In this document: in pieces, positions 17,206 through 28,522 of the stretch | Position numbering within the stretch: the stretch's first letter is position 1 | Layout of the letters: every line of letters begins with the position of its first letter | Assembly (NCBI RefSeq): GCF_027158005.1 | Contig: NZ_JAPVLQ010000001.1 | Location: 620,001 to 684,000, forward strand | DNA from: Rhodococcus sp. H36-A4 | GTDB taxonomy: Bacteria; Actinomycetota; Actinomycetes; Mycobacteriales; Mycobacteriaceae | Length of the DNA stretch: 64,000 bases | Reading direction: 5' to 3' | The notes under the pieces: model-generated | Database searches by the model: none | What the model was told of the DNA's origin: nothing | The model's input: only the letters and a program-made list of their open reading frames with translations | Made by a program: the position numbers and the translations under genes

Positions 17206-17855
17206 TTACTGCCCCTCGGGAGCATCGGCTCCCGAATCTTGTGACGCGTCATCGACCACACCGACCATCGCAGTCCGAAGGACGCGATCGCCGAGCTTGT
17301 AACCCGGACGCATGAGCGTTCCGATTACCGGATCGTGATCTTCACCCTCATGGGACACAGCTTCGTGAACCGAAGGGTCGAACTTGTCACCGACGGCGCC
17401 GAAAGCAGCGAGACCGATGTTTGCGAAGACGCTGGCGAGCTTGTCCGACAGTGCTTTGAGAGGCCCTGTCTCGAGATCTCCGTGTTGGCGTGCCCGCTCG
17501 AGATCGTCGAGCACGGGAATCAACTGGGAGACAACGGACGCTTTCGCGTTCTCCGCTCCTACCTGCTTCTCACGGTCGGTCCGACGACGGTAGTTGGCAT
17601 ACTCTGCCGACACCCGCTGCAGATCGGCGGTGAGTTCCGCGATCTGTGTTTCGCGCACGTCCTCAACCACCTCTACCTCGACATCCCCTTCGTCCACCGA
17701 GCCTGGCTGGGGCGCAGCCCCGGTGCCCACTAGAGGCTCCGGCACTGCGTCACCTTCCCGAACTTCACCGGTCTCGGGATCGATCTTTCGCTTGTCCACG
17801 AAAGTGACCGGTTCCCGCTCGGAGTTAGGCAGATCGTGATCGCTGTCGCGGGGCG

Positions 17856-17859
<4 letters not shown>
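17206..17859 (-). CDS. grpE: Nucleotide exchange factor GrpE
   Basis: 217 aa. An acidic disordered N-terminus (about 1-70) is followed by the long GrpE coiled coil (about 70-130, [20 protein letters not shown]). The compact beta domain follows ([39 protein letters not shown]). It promotes ADP release from DnaK. The GTG start overlaps the dnaK stop as GTGA, so the two genes are translationally coupled. Confidence 0.95.
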
Positions 17860-19700
<1,841 letters not shown>

Positions 19701-19736
19701 AATGTTTCCTCCTGTTATTGCTGTGGAAAATGCCTA

Positions 19737-19757
19737 GCTGAGTGAACTGCACTCAAG
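19737..19757. promoter_or_regulatory. Degenerate HAIR element (HspR box) proximal to dnaK
   Basis: GCTGAGT-N7-ACTCAAG. The right arm is perfect and the left arm matches the consensus CTTGAGT at 5 of 7 positions. It lies 36 bases upstream of the dnaK start. Confidence 0.7.
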
Positions 19758-19790
19758 TCTGCAAGACAACTTTTAATTCGTCAAGCTGGA

Positions 19791-19811
19791 CTTGAGCCTC
19801 ATCCACTCAAG
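19791..19811. promoter_or_regulatory. HAIR element (HspR box) distal to dnaK
   Basis: CTTGAGC-N7-ACTCAAG matches the HAIR consensus CTTGAGT-N7-ACTCAAG at 13 of 14 arm positions. Its centre is 54 bases from that of the proximal box. Two HAIR boxes before dnaK is the arrangement known from Streptomyces and mycobacteria. Confidence 0.88.
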
Positions 19812-19874
19812 GCTGTCGAAAGGGTTAACGGAGGATGCGCAGAATTTGTTCCCGGCGCCTTCCTACACACACGA

Positions 19875-19907
19875 CTGCGCCGTGACGGCAGTGCCGTCAC
19901 GGCGCAG
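19875..19907 (-). terminator. Hairpin after the secreted protein at 19931-20428
   Basis: A perfect 15-base stem (CTGCGCCGTGACGGC) with a 3-base loop lies 23 bases past the stop of the minus-strand gene. There is no U-run. It also insulates the dnaK promoter from upstream transcription. Confidence 0.8.
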
Positions 19908-19930
19908 GATCGAGGTGAAACCTTCCGCTG

Positions 19931-20428
19931 TTACTCCTCGGTGTCGGCGGGTTCCGGTGCGCAATCGACACTGAGTAGGCCGACCGCGACGTTGTTCGAG
20001 TAGTTTGCATCGAGCTGCGGCGAGAACACCGCTACGCCGCCCGGGCGCGAGACCCACTCGGCTGCCCCACTCGGCACGATTACCTTTTCCGTCTTACCCG
20101 GATCGATTTTTTCCACGGTGGCGGCACCGTTGACATCGGGGAGCACCGCATAGTTGATGGACACTGCGGACGCGGCACCCTTACCGACGTTCTCGACCGA
20201 GATCTCCAGCGCGCCGACCTTCTCCCCCTCGGGCTTCTTTTCGTCTTTCGCCACACATGCCGTTCCGATCGTGACGACGAGGTCGGGTGATTCGGCGACC
20301 GAGGAACCGAACGGGCTTGCGGGTGCTTCGGGTTCCGCGGAGGCGATGGGCGCCAGGACGACCGCACCCATGGCGGCGGCAAGAGCGGCTGTCGAGGCCA
20401 GGACGGTGGCGCGGGCGATGTGACGCAT
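19931..20428 (-). CDS. Secreted protein of unknown function
   Basis: 165 aa with a clear Sec signal peptide (RHIARATVLASTAALAAAMG..., probable cleavage after ASA near residue 31). The mature part is about 135 residues, predicted mainly beta, with two cysteines far apart (GTACVAK and VDCAPE) that could form one disulfide. The pattern of hydrophobic strands and N/D-rich turns resembles CARDB/DUF11-like extracellular modules, but I cannot assign a family. AGGAGA precedes the ATG. It is divergent from the GH13 gene. Confidence 0.8.
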   Translation of the reverse strand: MRHIARATVLASTAALAAAMGAVVLAPIASAEPEAPASPFGSSVAESPDLVVTIGTACVAKDEKKPEGEKVGALEISVENVGKGAASAVSINYAVLPDVNGAATVEKIDPGKTEKVIVPSGAAEWVSRPGGVAVFSPQLDANYSNNVAVGLLSVDCAPEPADTEE

Positions 20429-20665
20429 GAGGGTCTCCTGTGACAGGTGAGGTTGTTGGTGCAGATGATGTTGTTGTTGCCAGATTGACTATTACTTATG
20501 CGAACCAGACTTTCCATACCAGGCGGTCTCGATTGAATGACGCTTTGCTTACCGGTCGATCACGTTCTGCGAGAAGAACATCGATGTAATTCCCGAACCG
20601 AGCACAGCACGGCGGGTTTCGCATACACCTCGACCGGGGATGCACAAAGCTGCGGACCGCCCGTT

Positions 20666-20677
20666 CCCTACGTAGGG
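20666..20677. promoter_or_regulatory. Perfect 12-base palindrome upstream of the GH13 gene
   Basis: CCCTACGTAGGG lies 29 bases before the GH13 start codon, the position expected for an operator. No regulator is identified. Confidence 0.45.
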
Positions 20678-20706
20678 TTTGAGGAAAAGCGAGGCTACGG
20701 AGGCAC

Positions 20707-22887
20707 ATGGATCCCGAAGTGCAGCACGAACCAAGCGAGATCACCTACGACGAGAAGTTCTATCCAGCCAGACCTCGACCGCTTCGCCCCTCCGTCCGTC
20801 GGGCAAACCGGACCGGCAACACCTCCCAGGACAGCGATCCGTCCGCCGCCAATCCCGAATACGTCGAATGGCTCACCGAGCAGTCGATGCTGAGGGACGC
20901 CAAACTCATCGCCGAACAGCTCTCCGGCAAGGGCAGCATGTGGCAGAACCCCTACGCCGACCCCAACCCACGAGGAGCCGTCGAGCGCGCGCCCGTCTGG
21001 TTCACCGCCTACCCGATCTCCGTGATCAACGCTCCGCAGACCAGCTTTCTGCACACCCTCGGGGACGAAGAGCTCTGGCAGGCCTTCTCCGATATCGGCA
21101 TCACCGCCGTCCACACCGGACCGGTCAAGGTCGCCGGCGGTATCCACGGTTGGAAGCCGACGCCCTCGGTAGACGGCCATTTCGATCGGATCGGGATGAA
21201 GATCGATCCCGCGTTCGGCTCGGAAGAAGAGTTCCGACGGCTGTGCGTCGTCGCCTCCGCATACGACGGCATAGTCATCGACGACATCGTCCCCGGGCAC
21301 ACCGGCAAGGGGGCGGATTTTCGCCTAGCCGAAATGGCAGTCTCCGACTACCCGGGGATCTACCACATGGTGGAGATCGAGCCGGAGGACTGGCATCTAC
21401 TACCTCGTGTCCGTGCCGGTGCCGACTCGCAGAACATCGACGCCGAGGCCGAGGCCAATCTCGCGCGCGCCGGCTACATCATCGGTCAGCTCCAACGGGT
21501 CATCTTCTACGAGCTCGGTGTGAAGGAAACCAACTGGAGCGCAACAGCCCCCGTCGTCGGCATCGATGGCGTCGAGCGCCGTTGGGTGTACCTGCACTAC
21601 TTCAAGGCCGGGCAGCCGTCGATCAACTGGCTCGACCCGTCGTTCGCCGGTATGCGCCTGGTGATCGGCGACGCATGCCATTCCATTGCCGACCTCGGCG
21701 CCGGTGCATTGCGATTGGACGCCAATGGCTTCCTCGGTGTCGAGCGCCGCGCGGAAGGCCCCGGCTGGTCCGAGGGCCACCCTCTGTCGGAGGCCGCCAA
21801 TCATCTGATCGCCAGTGTGGTGCGCAAGATGGGCGGATTCACCTTCCAAGAGTTGAATCTGACGATCGACGACATCAAGGCGATGAGCGAGAACGGCGCC
21901 GACCTGTCGTACGACTTCATCAACCGGCCCGCCTACCATCACGCGCTCGTCATGGGGAATACCGAATTCCTCAGGCTCACCATGACGCTCTGCCGTGACC
22001 ACGGCGTCGACCCTGCCTCGCTGGTGCACGCGCTGCAGAACCACGATGAGCTGACCTTCGAGCTCATCCACTTCGCAACGCTGCATGCAGAGGACGAGTT
22101 CAACTACTGCGGCGACGTCGTGAAAGGTTCGGATCTGGGCGATCTGATTCGGTCCGATCTCACCGATCGACTCACCGGACGTTGGGCGCCGTACAACCGA
22201 ACCTTCACCACCAACGGAATCGCCTGCACCACAGCCAGTGTCATCACCGCTTCACTCGGCATCCGCGATCTCGATCGGATGGACGAGTCCGATATCGACA
22301 CTGTCAGAACCGTTCATCTGATGCTCGCGATGTTCAACGCCCTGCAACCGGGCGTATTCGCGTTGTCCGGCTGGGACCTGCTCGGTGTGCTCCCCATCGA
22401 CGCCGAGGACGTCGCCGAATTGATTCGCGAAGGCGACACCCGCTGGATCAACCGTGGCGCGCACGATCTGATGGACAGTTTCCCCGACGCGGTCCGCTCG
22501 GAATCGGGCATACCCCGTGGCCGCAGCCTCTACGGTGCATTGCCTGCACAGCTGAAGGATCCGAACTCGTTCGCCAGCCGGCTCGGTCGAATCATCGAGA
22601 TTCGCAACAGGTTCGGCATTGCGACCGCGCAGCAACTCGATGTACCGACCGTCTCACACAAGGGTTTGTTGGTGATGGTGCACGAACTGGGTCAGGGCAC
22701 GATTCAGGCAACGGTCATCAACTTCTCCTCCGACGAGGTAGCAGCCACGATTCAATCCAAGTTCCTGACACCGGGCGCGGGTGTCTTCGACATGTTCGAC
22801 GACTCGGAGCTCGGCGTGGTCGATGAGCTCAACAGCTTCCCGATGACCCTCGCCCCGTACCAGGGGGTGCCGGTCATCCTGCGCTGA
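20707..22887 (+). CDS. GH13 alpha-amylase-family enzyme (maltose glucosyltransferase-like)
   Basis: 726 aa, cytoplasmic (no signal peptide). The GH13 catalytic triad is recognisable: nucleophile Asp338 in RLDANGF, acid/base Glu382 in FTFQELN, and Asp447 in QNHDE. Region I reads DDIVPGHTG, with Gly-His where most GH13 enzymes have Asn-His. The C-terminal beta domain is present (about 640-726). Database annotations of similar proteins favour alpha-glucan or trehalose/maltose interconversion, but I cannot fix the substrate. A GGAGG ribosome site is just upstream. It is convergent with iniC. A trehalose link to ini regulation is tempting but unproven. Confidence 0.8.
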   Translation: MDPEVQHEPSEITYDEKFYPARPRPLRPSVRRANRTGNTSQDSDPSAANPEYVEWLTEQSMLRDAKLIAEQLSGKGSMWQNPYADPNPRGAVERAPVWFTAYPISVINAPQTSFLHTLGDEELWQAFSDIGITAVHTGPVKVAGGIHGWKPTPSVDGHFDRIGMKIDPAFGSEEEFRRLCVVASAYDGIVIDDIVPGHTGKGADFRLAEMAVSDYPGIYHMVEIEPEDWHLLPRVRAGADSQNIDAEAEANLARAGYIIGQLQRVIFYELGVKETNWSATAPVVGIDGVERRWVYLHYFKAGQPSINWLDPSFAGMRLVIGDACHSIADLGAGALRLDANGFLGVERRAEGPGWSEGHPLSEAANHLIASVVRKMGGFTFQELNLTIDDIKAMSENGADLSYDFINRPAYHHALVMGNTEFLRLTMTLCRDHGVDPASLVHALQNHDELTFELIHFATLHAEDEFNYCGDVVKGSDLGDLIRSDLTDRLTGRWAPYNRTFTTNGIACTTASVITASLGIRDLDRMDESDIDTVRTVHLMLAMFNALQPGVFALSGWDLLGVLPIDAEDVAELIREGDTRWINRGAHDLMDSFPDAVRSESGIPRGRSLYGALPAQLKDPNSFASRLGRIIEIRNRFGIATAQQLDVPTVSHKGLLVMVHELGQGTIQATVINFSSDEVAATIQSKFLTPGAGVFDMFDDSELGVVDELNSFPMTLAPYQGVPVILR

Positions 22888-22895
22888 CGCACGGA

Positions 22896-24353
22896 TCAAC
22901 GCGTAACGGCGACAACACCTTCGGCGCTGCGCGCTGCGACGGCGCAGGCCCGCGAGGTGAACTGATCGAGCAGTGGATGCTCGGAGAGTCTGCGCCACTT
23001 CGAGATCGCGTCGAGCGCCCGATCGCGGCGCTCGGCCGGTCCGGAGTCCGGATCCAAGCCGAGCCGGACGGCGCTGTCGATGCCATATCCGCCGATGATC
23101 CGTTGCAATTCCGCGAGATCGCCGTCGGGCAGCTTCGGGACGGTCGATCGTAGCCGTCCGAGCAGCCGTAGTTCTTGAAAGCCATGCACGTCGGCCAGCA
23201 TCCGGCCTGCTTCGGCTCGAAAGACTGTGGACTGTGCAATAGGCCGTGATTCGAGAATGCGCTGCAGCGCGACGAGTGCCGAATGTAGTTTCAGCTGGTC
23301 CGCGCGTTGACCGAACTGCACGTCGATCACCGAGCGCAGTTCGCTCAACCCGCTCCGTTCGGTCAGTTCCGCTGCCAGTGTCGGCGAATCACGGACGCCG
23401 AGTTTGATCAGAGTGATCGCCATCCTGATTCCGAACATGCCGAAGCGATCGACGATCGACGCCCGCAGATCCGCATCGACCGGAAGCAGTCCGGGTCGGG
23501 AGAACCGGTCGGCCGACAGCATCGCCAACGCCAGATCTTTCTCGGGCACACCTGCCAGGGTTTCGAAGGCCGCGAACTCCGACTGCCGCAAGGTTCCAGC
23601 GGCCAGCGCAAGCAACCCCGCAACGGGCACGACGGCCTGGCACAGTCCTGTCGATTCCAACTCCGCAGCGAACCGTGCCGCGACCTCGTGCGCGGACATC
23701 ATTGCGTCCATCCGGCCTGCCCCGACCTCGTCCGCACGTGAGACGACTCCGATCACACCGAGCGGTCCCGACTCACCGCCGACATGAGCACCGATCTGAC
23801 TGAGAAAGCTCACGTCGGTAGCGTTGAGCGTCCGCATCAGATATACGACGGCGTCGGCCCCGGAAGACGAGTTCTCCGGCGTCAACATCGACAGCGTGCG
23901 AGCCGACACGTCTCGAGAGAGCGAGGAGGTGCCGGGCGTATCGATGATGGTGCTGTGCGTCAGGGCGCGCGCTGGCCACTCGACTTCGAGACGGTCGACA
24001 TCCGGCGCCGTCAGGTCGCCGAGGTCGAACGCCAAGCGTCCGTCGCGGCGCTGCACCGGCACGTGTGTGGACTTGCCTCCGTCGTACCAGGCTGTGACGT
24101 TCGGACTGGCTCCGTTGCGATACCAGGTGACGACTTTGGTGCATTCGGTAGCGTCGGTCGGCGCTATATCCTGCCCGACAAGAGAATTGAGCAGTGTCGA
24201 CTTACCGGCCTTGAGCGACCCGGCGAGCGCGACGCGTAGCGGCTGATCCAGCCGGTCCAGTACCTCGGTCAGTGCGGCAGCAGCGTAGGTGTCGATCGAA
24301 TATGCGGCGCGTGCGGCGGCGATCAGCTCACGGGCATCGGCGAGCGGTGTCAC
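22896..24353 (-). CDS. iniC: Dynamin-like GTPase IniC
   Basis: 485 aa bacterial dynamin-family GTPase. G1 GSLKAGKSTLLNS near residue 45, G3 DTPGTSSL near 140, G4-like SRAD near 210. No transmembrane paddle is obvious, unlike IniA. It is the third gene of iniBAC, a locus induced by cell-wall-targeting drugs in mycobacteria. The GTG start overlaps the iniA stop as GTGA, suggesting coupled translation and a functional pair. Confidence 0.88.
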   Translation of the reverse strand: MTPLADARELIAAARAAYSIDTYAAAALTEVLDRLDQPLRVALAGSLKAGKSTLLNSLVGQDIAPTDATECTKVVTWYRNGASPNVTAWYDGGKSTHVPVQRRDGRLAFDLGDLTAPDVDRLEVEWPARALTHSTIIDTPGTSSLSRDVSARTLSMLTPENSSSGADAVVYLMRTLNATDVSFLSQIGAHVGGESGPLGVIGVVSRADEVGAGRMDAMMSAHEVAARFAAELESTGLCQAVVPVAGLLALAAGTLRQSEFAAFETLAGVPEKDLALAMLSADRFSRPGLLPVDADLRASIVDRFGMFGIRMAITLIKLGVRDSPTLAAELTERSGLSELRSVIDVQFGQRADQLKLHSALVALQRILESRPIAQSTVFRAEAGRMLADVHGFQELRLLGRLRSTVPKLPDGDLAELQRIIGGYGIDSAVRLGLDPDSGPAERRDRALDAISKWRRLSEHPLLDQFTSRACAVAARSAEGVVAVTR

Positions 24354-26161
24354 TGCGCCCGGCCGCTTCGCACGAGAGCGGAGGCACGCTCGTTGAGCTC
24401 CGCGACGGCCTTCATTTGCTGGTCCAAATGTACTGTACGCGTCGACCTTTCGGCTGTTTCGACATTTGCCGCCTCCTGCGCTGCGCGCAGTGAATCGTTG
24501 AGCGATCGCAGCGTCTGCTCGGCAATGGAAGTGAAGTGATCGCGCAGCACCCGCTGAATCAGACGCAAACGATCCTTCGATTCCTTGCCGACCTGAAAGC
24601 TGACGTCATCGGTGAAGCGACGAATCGCGATCTTGGCTTCCGAACGACGAGCCCTGACCTGATTTTCCTTGTCTTCCTTGTACGCCTTGGTGCCCAGCAG
24701 TACGCCGGCACCGATGGAAATCGGATTGAGCAAACTGAGCCCGACGAAGGTGGTGATGAGCCCGAACATCAGCACCCCTCCATACGATCCACGCATTCCG
24801 ACGAGGACTTTCTGGGTGATCCCGGTCTTCCCCGACTCCAGATCGGCAAGCGAGGCAACGGGTTCGAGGATGTCGTCGAGATCACCCAGATCCAGATCGG
24901 GCAGCGCGACGGCGCCGGCGGCCGCGAAGTGCTCCGCGACGAGCCCGGACAACCACAACGCACGGTCATGTGCCCACACGAAGTTGTCGCCGACCGATGC
25001 CGCGATCTGCTCTTCGAGCCAGTTGCCGAGCTCGAGCCAGTCCGAACTCGGGTCCCCCGCGTCCACGGTCTCCTCCGCCTCGCGTGTCACTCGACGCAGT
25101 CGATCACGCAGGTCGTGGTCGATATCCGCGGCGAGGTCGGCAATACCGTCGGAGAGGGTGTGCTGCCACTGCGAGGTCTTCTTGTGCAGCTCCTCGGCCG
25201 CCGCTTTCGCCCGTTGCAGTCCGGCAACGGCTGCCTCGGCTCGCTGCGGATCACGCAGTGCCGCAAGCTCACTCCCCATTGCCAGCGCGAGGTGCTCGGT
25301 GACCGACCTGATGTCGAGCGAGACTGCGGCCCGCGTCGTCGCATCGGCGCGCAACAGGACGTTCTCACGAAGGAACGTGTAGAGCTCGGGAAATCCCGAC
25401 TCACTGTTCAACTCCTCGTCACTGAGCCGAAGTGCGTGTGATCGCAGCAAAGAAGACAGCGCAATGATCGGCACATCGAGGCCTTCACGCGCCAGGTGAG
25501 CGAGGTTGGCGTCGACGATCTGCCGCCAGTGTGGATAAAGATCGGTTTTGGTGACCAGCAATGCCACCGAAGGGCAGAGGCCGAGAACCTGTCGCAGAAA
25601 AGACACTTCGGGCTCGGTGAGCTCGCGACTGGCATCGGAGACGACCAGTACCGCGTCTGCGGACGGTATCAAACCGAGTGTGCCTGCGGCATGCGGGTTT
25701 CCATGACCACCCACGCCGGGCGTATCGACGAGCACGAGCCCGTCGGCCAGTAGCGGACTCGGTACATTGACCTCGAGCCGAAGGACCTCGCGGGATTGCG
25801 CCCGAGGATCCGCAGGGGTGATGGTCTTTAGATCTTCGAGCGGTACTTCGACCCGAACGGCGTCGTTGCCTGGATCGGCAAGCACCAGTTCTGCATACGG
25901 ACGTGCGGAGTTCTGCACGACGGTGGGGATGGCAGTCGTTTCGTCGTCACCGACCGAACACACGTCGAGGTTCAGCAACGAGTTGACGAATTGGCTTTTT
26001 CCCTGTTTCAGGGGCCCGACGACGACGATGCGCCTTCTGGGATCGAGCACTCGCTCCTTCGCGAGCTCCACCCTCGACACGAGATCGGACCGACCGACGC
26101 TCTGCGCCACTTCCGCAGTGCGATCGAGCAAATCGGCCAGCTGCTTCGATTGCCCGTCCAT
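24350..26161 (-). CDS. iniA: Dynamin-like GTPase IniA
   Basis: 603 aa. G1 GPLKQGKSQFVNS near residue 47, switch Thr in DDETTAIPT, G3 DTPGVGGHG near 145, G4 TKTD near 205. The helical bundle is interrupted by a hydrophobic paddle (GVLMFGLITTFVGLSLL, about residues 460-490). M. tuberculosis IniA is a dynamin-like protein that binds and remodels membranes, and the architecture matches. It lies 105 bases after iniB across a strong hairpin, and 4 bases overlap iniC. Confidence 0.9.
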   Translation of the reverse strand: MDGQSKQLADLLDRTAEVAQSVGRSDLVSRVELAKERVLDPRRRIVVVGPLKQGKSQFVNSLLNLDVCSVGDDETTAIPTVVQNSARPYAELVLADPGNDAVRVEVPLEDLKTITPADPRAQSREVLRLEVNVPSPLLADGLVLVDTPGVGGHGNPHAAGTLGLIPSADAVLVVSDASRELTEPEVSFLRQVLGLCPSVALLVTKTDLYPHWRQIVDANLAHLAREGLDVPIIALSSLLRSHALRLSDEELNSESGFPELYTFLRENVLLRADATTRAAVSLDIRSVTEHLALAMGSELAALRDPQRAEAAVAGLQRAKAAAEELHKKTSQWQHTLSDGIADLAADIDHDLRDRLRRVTREAEETVDAGDPSSDWLELGNWLEEQIAASVGDNFVWAHDRALWLSGLVAEHFAAAGAVALPDLDLGDLDDILEPVASLADLESGKTGITQKVLVGMRGSYGGVLMFGLITTFVGLSLLNPISIGAGVLLGTKAYKEDKENQVRARRSEAKIAIRRFTDDVSFQVGKESKDRLRLIQRVLRDHFTSIAEQTLRSLNDSLRAAQEAANVETAERSTRTVHLDQQMKAVAELNERASALVRSGRAQ

Positions 26162-26218
26162 AGCCTTCTTTCCGATACACGTTCCTTCTCCAGCGTTCGG
26201 GTGAACTCTAACGACAGA

Positions 26219-26252
26219 GCGGCCCCGGGCGAACCGAACCGCCCGGGGCCGC
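26219..26252 (-). terminator. Strong hairpin between iniB and iniA
   Basis: A perfect 12-base stem (GCGGCCCCGGGC, 26219-26230 with 26241-26252) and a 10-base loop lie 15 bases after the iniB stop and 58 bases before iniA. No U-run follows. It may be a partial terminator or mRNA-stabilising element that lowers iniAC relative to iniB. Confidence 0.75.
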
Positions 26253-26266
26253 CTACAACTGCGTGG

Positions 26267-28267
26267 TTACGGGTCGAGCAGATCGGTGTGGTGATCACCG
26301 GTCGACAGGTCGGCAACAGACTGTGCCGAGCTGTCGAGGTCTCCGTGAAGACTGGTGTCCGAGTGCAGGCCGGCGTCGGACTGTGCTTGTCCGAAGATGC
26401 TCGAATCCACGCCGGACCAGGCGCTCGAATCGAAGGACGAGGTCGAATCGAACGATCCGGATGCGCCGCTCGTGATGCCCCCGGTGACGGCACCGACCAT
26501 GTCGGCGCCACCGGCAGCGGCACCGGATAGATCGGCGGACAGATCGGTAACCGACCCGAGCCCACCACCGAGTGCGCCTGCTACCTCTGCGCCCGTGGAG
26601 ACAGCCGCGTCGGCACCAGCGGATGCGCCTGCGTCGATGGTTCCGGCTACGCCGCCGCCGATGTCCACTGCACCCGCTGCTGCGCCGTCGAGCGCGCCGG
26701 TCAGCGAGCCACCCAGCTCACCGCCCGCGTGACCGAGCCCTCCGGCAAGTCCGCCACCCAGCCCCGCAAGCCCGGACAATCCGCCGGAGACCCCCGCGCC
26801 TGCTTCGCCGACGGCGTCGATGCCGCTGTCGATTCCACCGGTGACGCCTGCCCCGGTAAGACCGCTGAGGTCGAGATCGCCGGACCCTGCGACGCCTCCT
26901 GCCGCGTCGAGAGCTGATCCGAGAGCGCCGTCGAGAGTTGCTCCGAGTTCGGGACCGCCGCCGAGGACTGCGCTCAGATCGAGTGCTCCGCTCGCGTCGA
27001 GAACACCGTCGAAGGCGGCTCCGAGACCTGACCCGGCTTCGCCGCCCACGCTGAATGCACCGCCGAGAACACCTTCGAGCGTGGTCGCAACACTTGCCTC
27101 GCCCGACGCGTCGATCGCAGTGTTCAGCGCAGCGGTCAGGCTGCCGACGATACTGATGTCCAGATCGAGGGCAGTGCCGAGTGCGCCGCCGACGAGGGCA
27201 CCGATGTCGGCGTCCGCGATTCCGGTGAGGTCGAGGTCTGCCAATGCGCCGGCGTCCAGTACGGCGCCGAGCGCTGCGCCCAGGGTGCCGCCGAGGTCAC
27301 CGTCGACGGCGAGGACGCTCTCCAGGGCTCCGCCGAGTTCGACGCCGATTCCCCCGCCTGCACTGAACGCGGCGTCGAGTGCCGAGCCCAGGCCGACCGC
27401 GATGTCGCTTCCGAGTCCGAGGCCGGCGCTCAATGCCACACCGAGATCGCCGGTGAGATCGAGTGCGCCTTCACCGATCACGGCACCGAAGACGTCACCG
27501 AGCGCGGCGCCGAGATCGGCTCCGATGGTTCCGCCGACGCCGAAAACAGTGCCGAGGGCAGTGCTCAGGGCACCGTCCACACCGGCAAGGACATCGAGAT
27601 CGATGCTGCCGACTGCACCGAGTGCGGCATCGAGCGCTGCCTCGAATGCTCCGGTGACCTCGCCGCCGAGCTCGATTCCGCCGCCGATGAGTCCGGTCAG
27701 GGCGCCACCGAGATCTGCCGCGCCACCGAGATCGATCGATCCGCCCGCGCCGATGGCAGCTTCGAGTGCGGCACCGAATGCTGCGCCGAGGTCGGCTCCG
27801 ACATGTCCGCCTGCGGCGAGAGCTGCACTGAGCGAGGCACCGATCTGGACCGCGATGTCACCGGCCAGATCCACCTCGCCGCCGACTCCGCCATCTGCTC
27901 CACCGCCGATTCCGCCTCCGATGAGTCCGCCACCTGCCAGTCCTCCGCCTGCGACAGCACCGGCTGTCAGTCCGATGCCCGTCGACAGTCCACCGCCGAG
28001 CCCACCGCCGATTGTGCCGCCACCGGCCAGGCCGCCTTCGATGCTTCCCGATGCACCCGCACCGAGGATGGCCGAGAGCTGCGAGCTTGCTCCTGCGAAC
28101 AGCCCGGACTCGGCTACCAGAGGGGCAACAGCGACGATGTCGGCGTGGCACACATCGCCCAGCCCTGCCGCGGCCAGCGCGATATCCGGGTTGGCGCAGT
28201 ACGTGGCAGCTGCCTTGTCGTCGCGAAGGAGGCTGAGGATGAAGTCGAGTACTGCGTTGGTGGCCAT
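26267..28267 (-). CDS. iniB: IniB-like Gly/Ala-rich protein
   Basis: 666 aa from the ATG at 28267. The longer open frame upstream to 28918 overlaps the divergent gene and promoter and is rejected. The first 65 residues match the IniB N-terminal domain (TNAVLDFILSLLRDDKAAATYCANP...). The rest is a very long low-complexity region: Gly-rich (GGGLGGG) to about residue 150, then about ten degenerate 40-residue blocks of the type LGAALGAVLDAGALADLDL, then a Ser/Asp-rich tail (FDSTSSFDSS). It has no signal peptide. Role unknown even in mycobacteria; the gene is the first of the drug-induced iniBAC operon. Confidence 0.88.
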   Translation of the reverse strand: MATNAVLDFILSLLRDDKAAATYCANPDIALAAAGLGDVCHADIVAVAPLVAESGLFAGASSQLSAILGAGASGSIEGGLAGGGTIGGGLGGGLSTGIGLTAGAVAGGGLAGGGLIGGGIGGGADGGVGGEVDLAGDIAVQIGASLSAALAAGGHVGADLGAAFGAALEAAIGAGGSIDLGGAADLGGALTGLIGGGIELGGEVTGAFEAALDAALGAVGSIDLDVLAGVDGALSTALGTVFGVGGTIGADLGAALGDVFGAVIGEGALDLTGDLGVALSAGLGLGSDIAVGLGSALDAAFSAGGGIGVELGGALESVLAVDGDLGGTLGAALGAVLDAGALADLDLTGIADADIGALVGGALGTALDLDISIVGSLTAALNTAIDASGEASVATTLEGVLGGAFSVGGEAGSGLGAAFDGVLDASGALDLSAVLGGGPELGATLDGALGSALDAAGGVAGSGDLDLSGLTGAGVTGGIDSGIDAVGEAGAGVSGGLSGLAGLGGGLAGGLGHAGGELGGSLTGALDGAAAGAVDIGGGVAGTIDAGASAGADAAVSTGAEVAGALGGGLGSVTDLSADLSGAAAGGADMVGAVTGGITSGASGSFDSTSSFDSSAWSGVDSSIFGQAQSDAGLHSDTSLHGDLDSSAQSVADLSTGDHHTDLLDP

Positions 28268-28350
28268 GTGAAGTGGCTCCATTCTTTTGCTCGGTCTTTC
28301 GTGGTTGATCACAAAGCTATGTGCCTGCGGCGCCCGGCAGAACGGGGTCG

Positions 28351-28416
28351 ATCCCCCTAGTCGGACCGACCGGCCCAGGGGTGAGCCGTTAGGGGATTCG
28401 GAGCCGTTAGGGGATT
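28351..28416. promoter_or_regulatory. Repeated G-tract elements in the iniB / Hsp70-like divergent promoter
   Basis: Two identical 16-base direct repeats GAGCCGTTAGGGGATT (28383-28398 and 28401-28416, 18-base period) lie in the 255-base gap between iniB and the Hsp70-like gene. A similar inverted element ATCCCCCTAG lies at 28351-28360. An 18-base period would not put the copies on the same helix face. G-runs of this kind are bound by some LuxR-type regulators such as RamA of Corynebacterium, and the nearby LuxR protein is the obvious candidate. Confidence 0.55.
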
Positions 28417-28522
28417 TCCCCGCCGATACCGCTTCACCTGCTGTGAGACGTAACGAAAGGTGCGGTGCTTCCGACACAAGATCGATAGGACGTGCGGATC
28501 GAACAAGAAGCCGGAGATGAAG

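Noticed and set aside
26820..28271. 483-codon plus-strand open frame opposite iniB
   Set aside because: Its Pro/Ser/Ala-rich translation is the mirror of the Gly/Ala/Asp-rich iniB repeats. IniB has a recognisable N-terminal domain and operon context.
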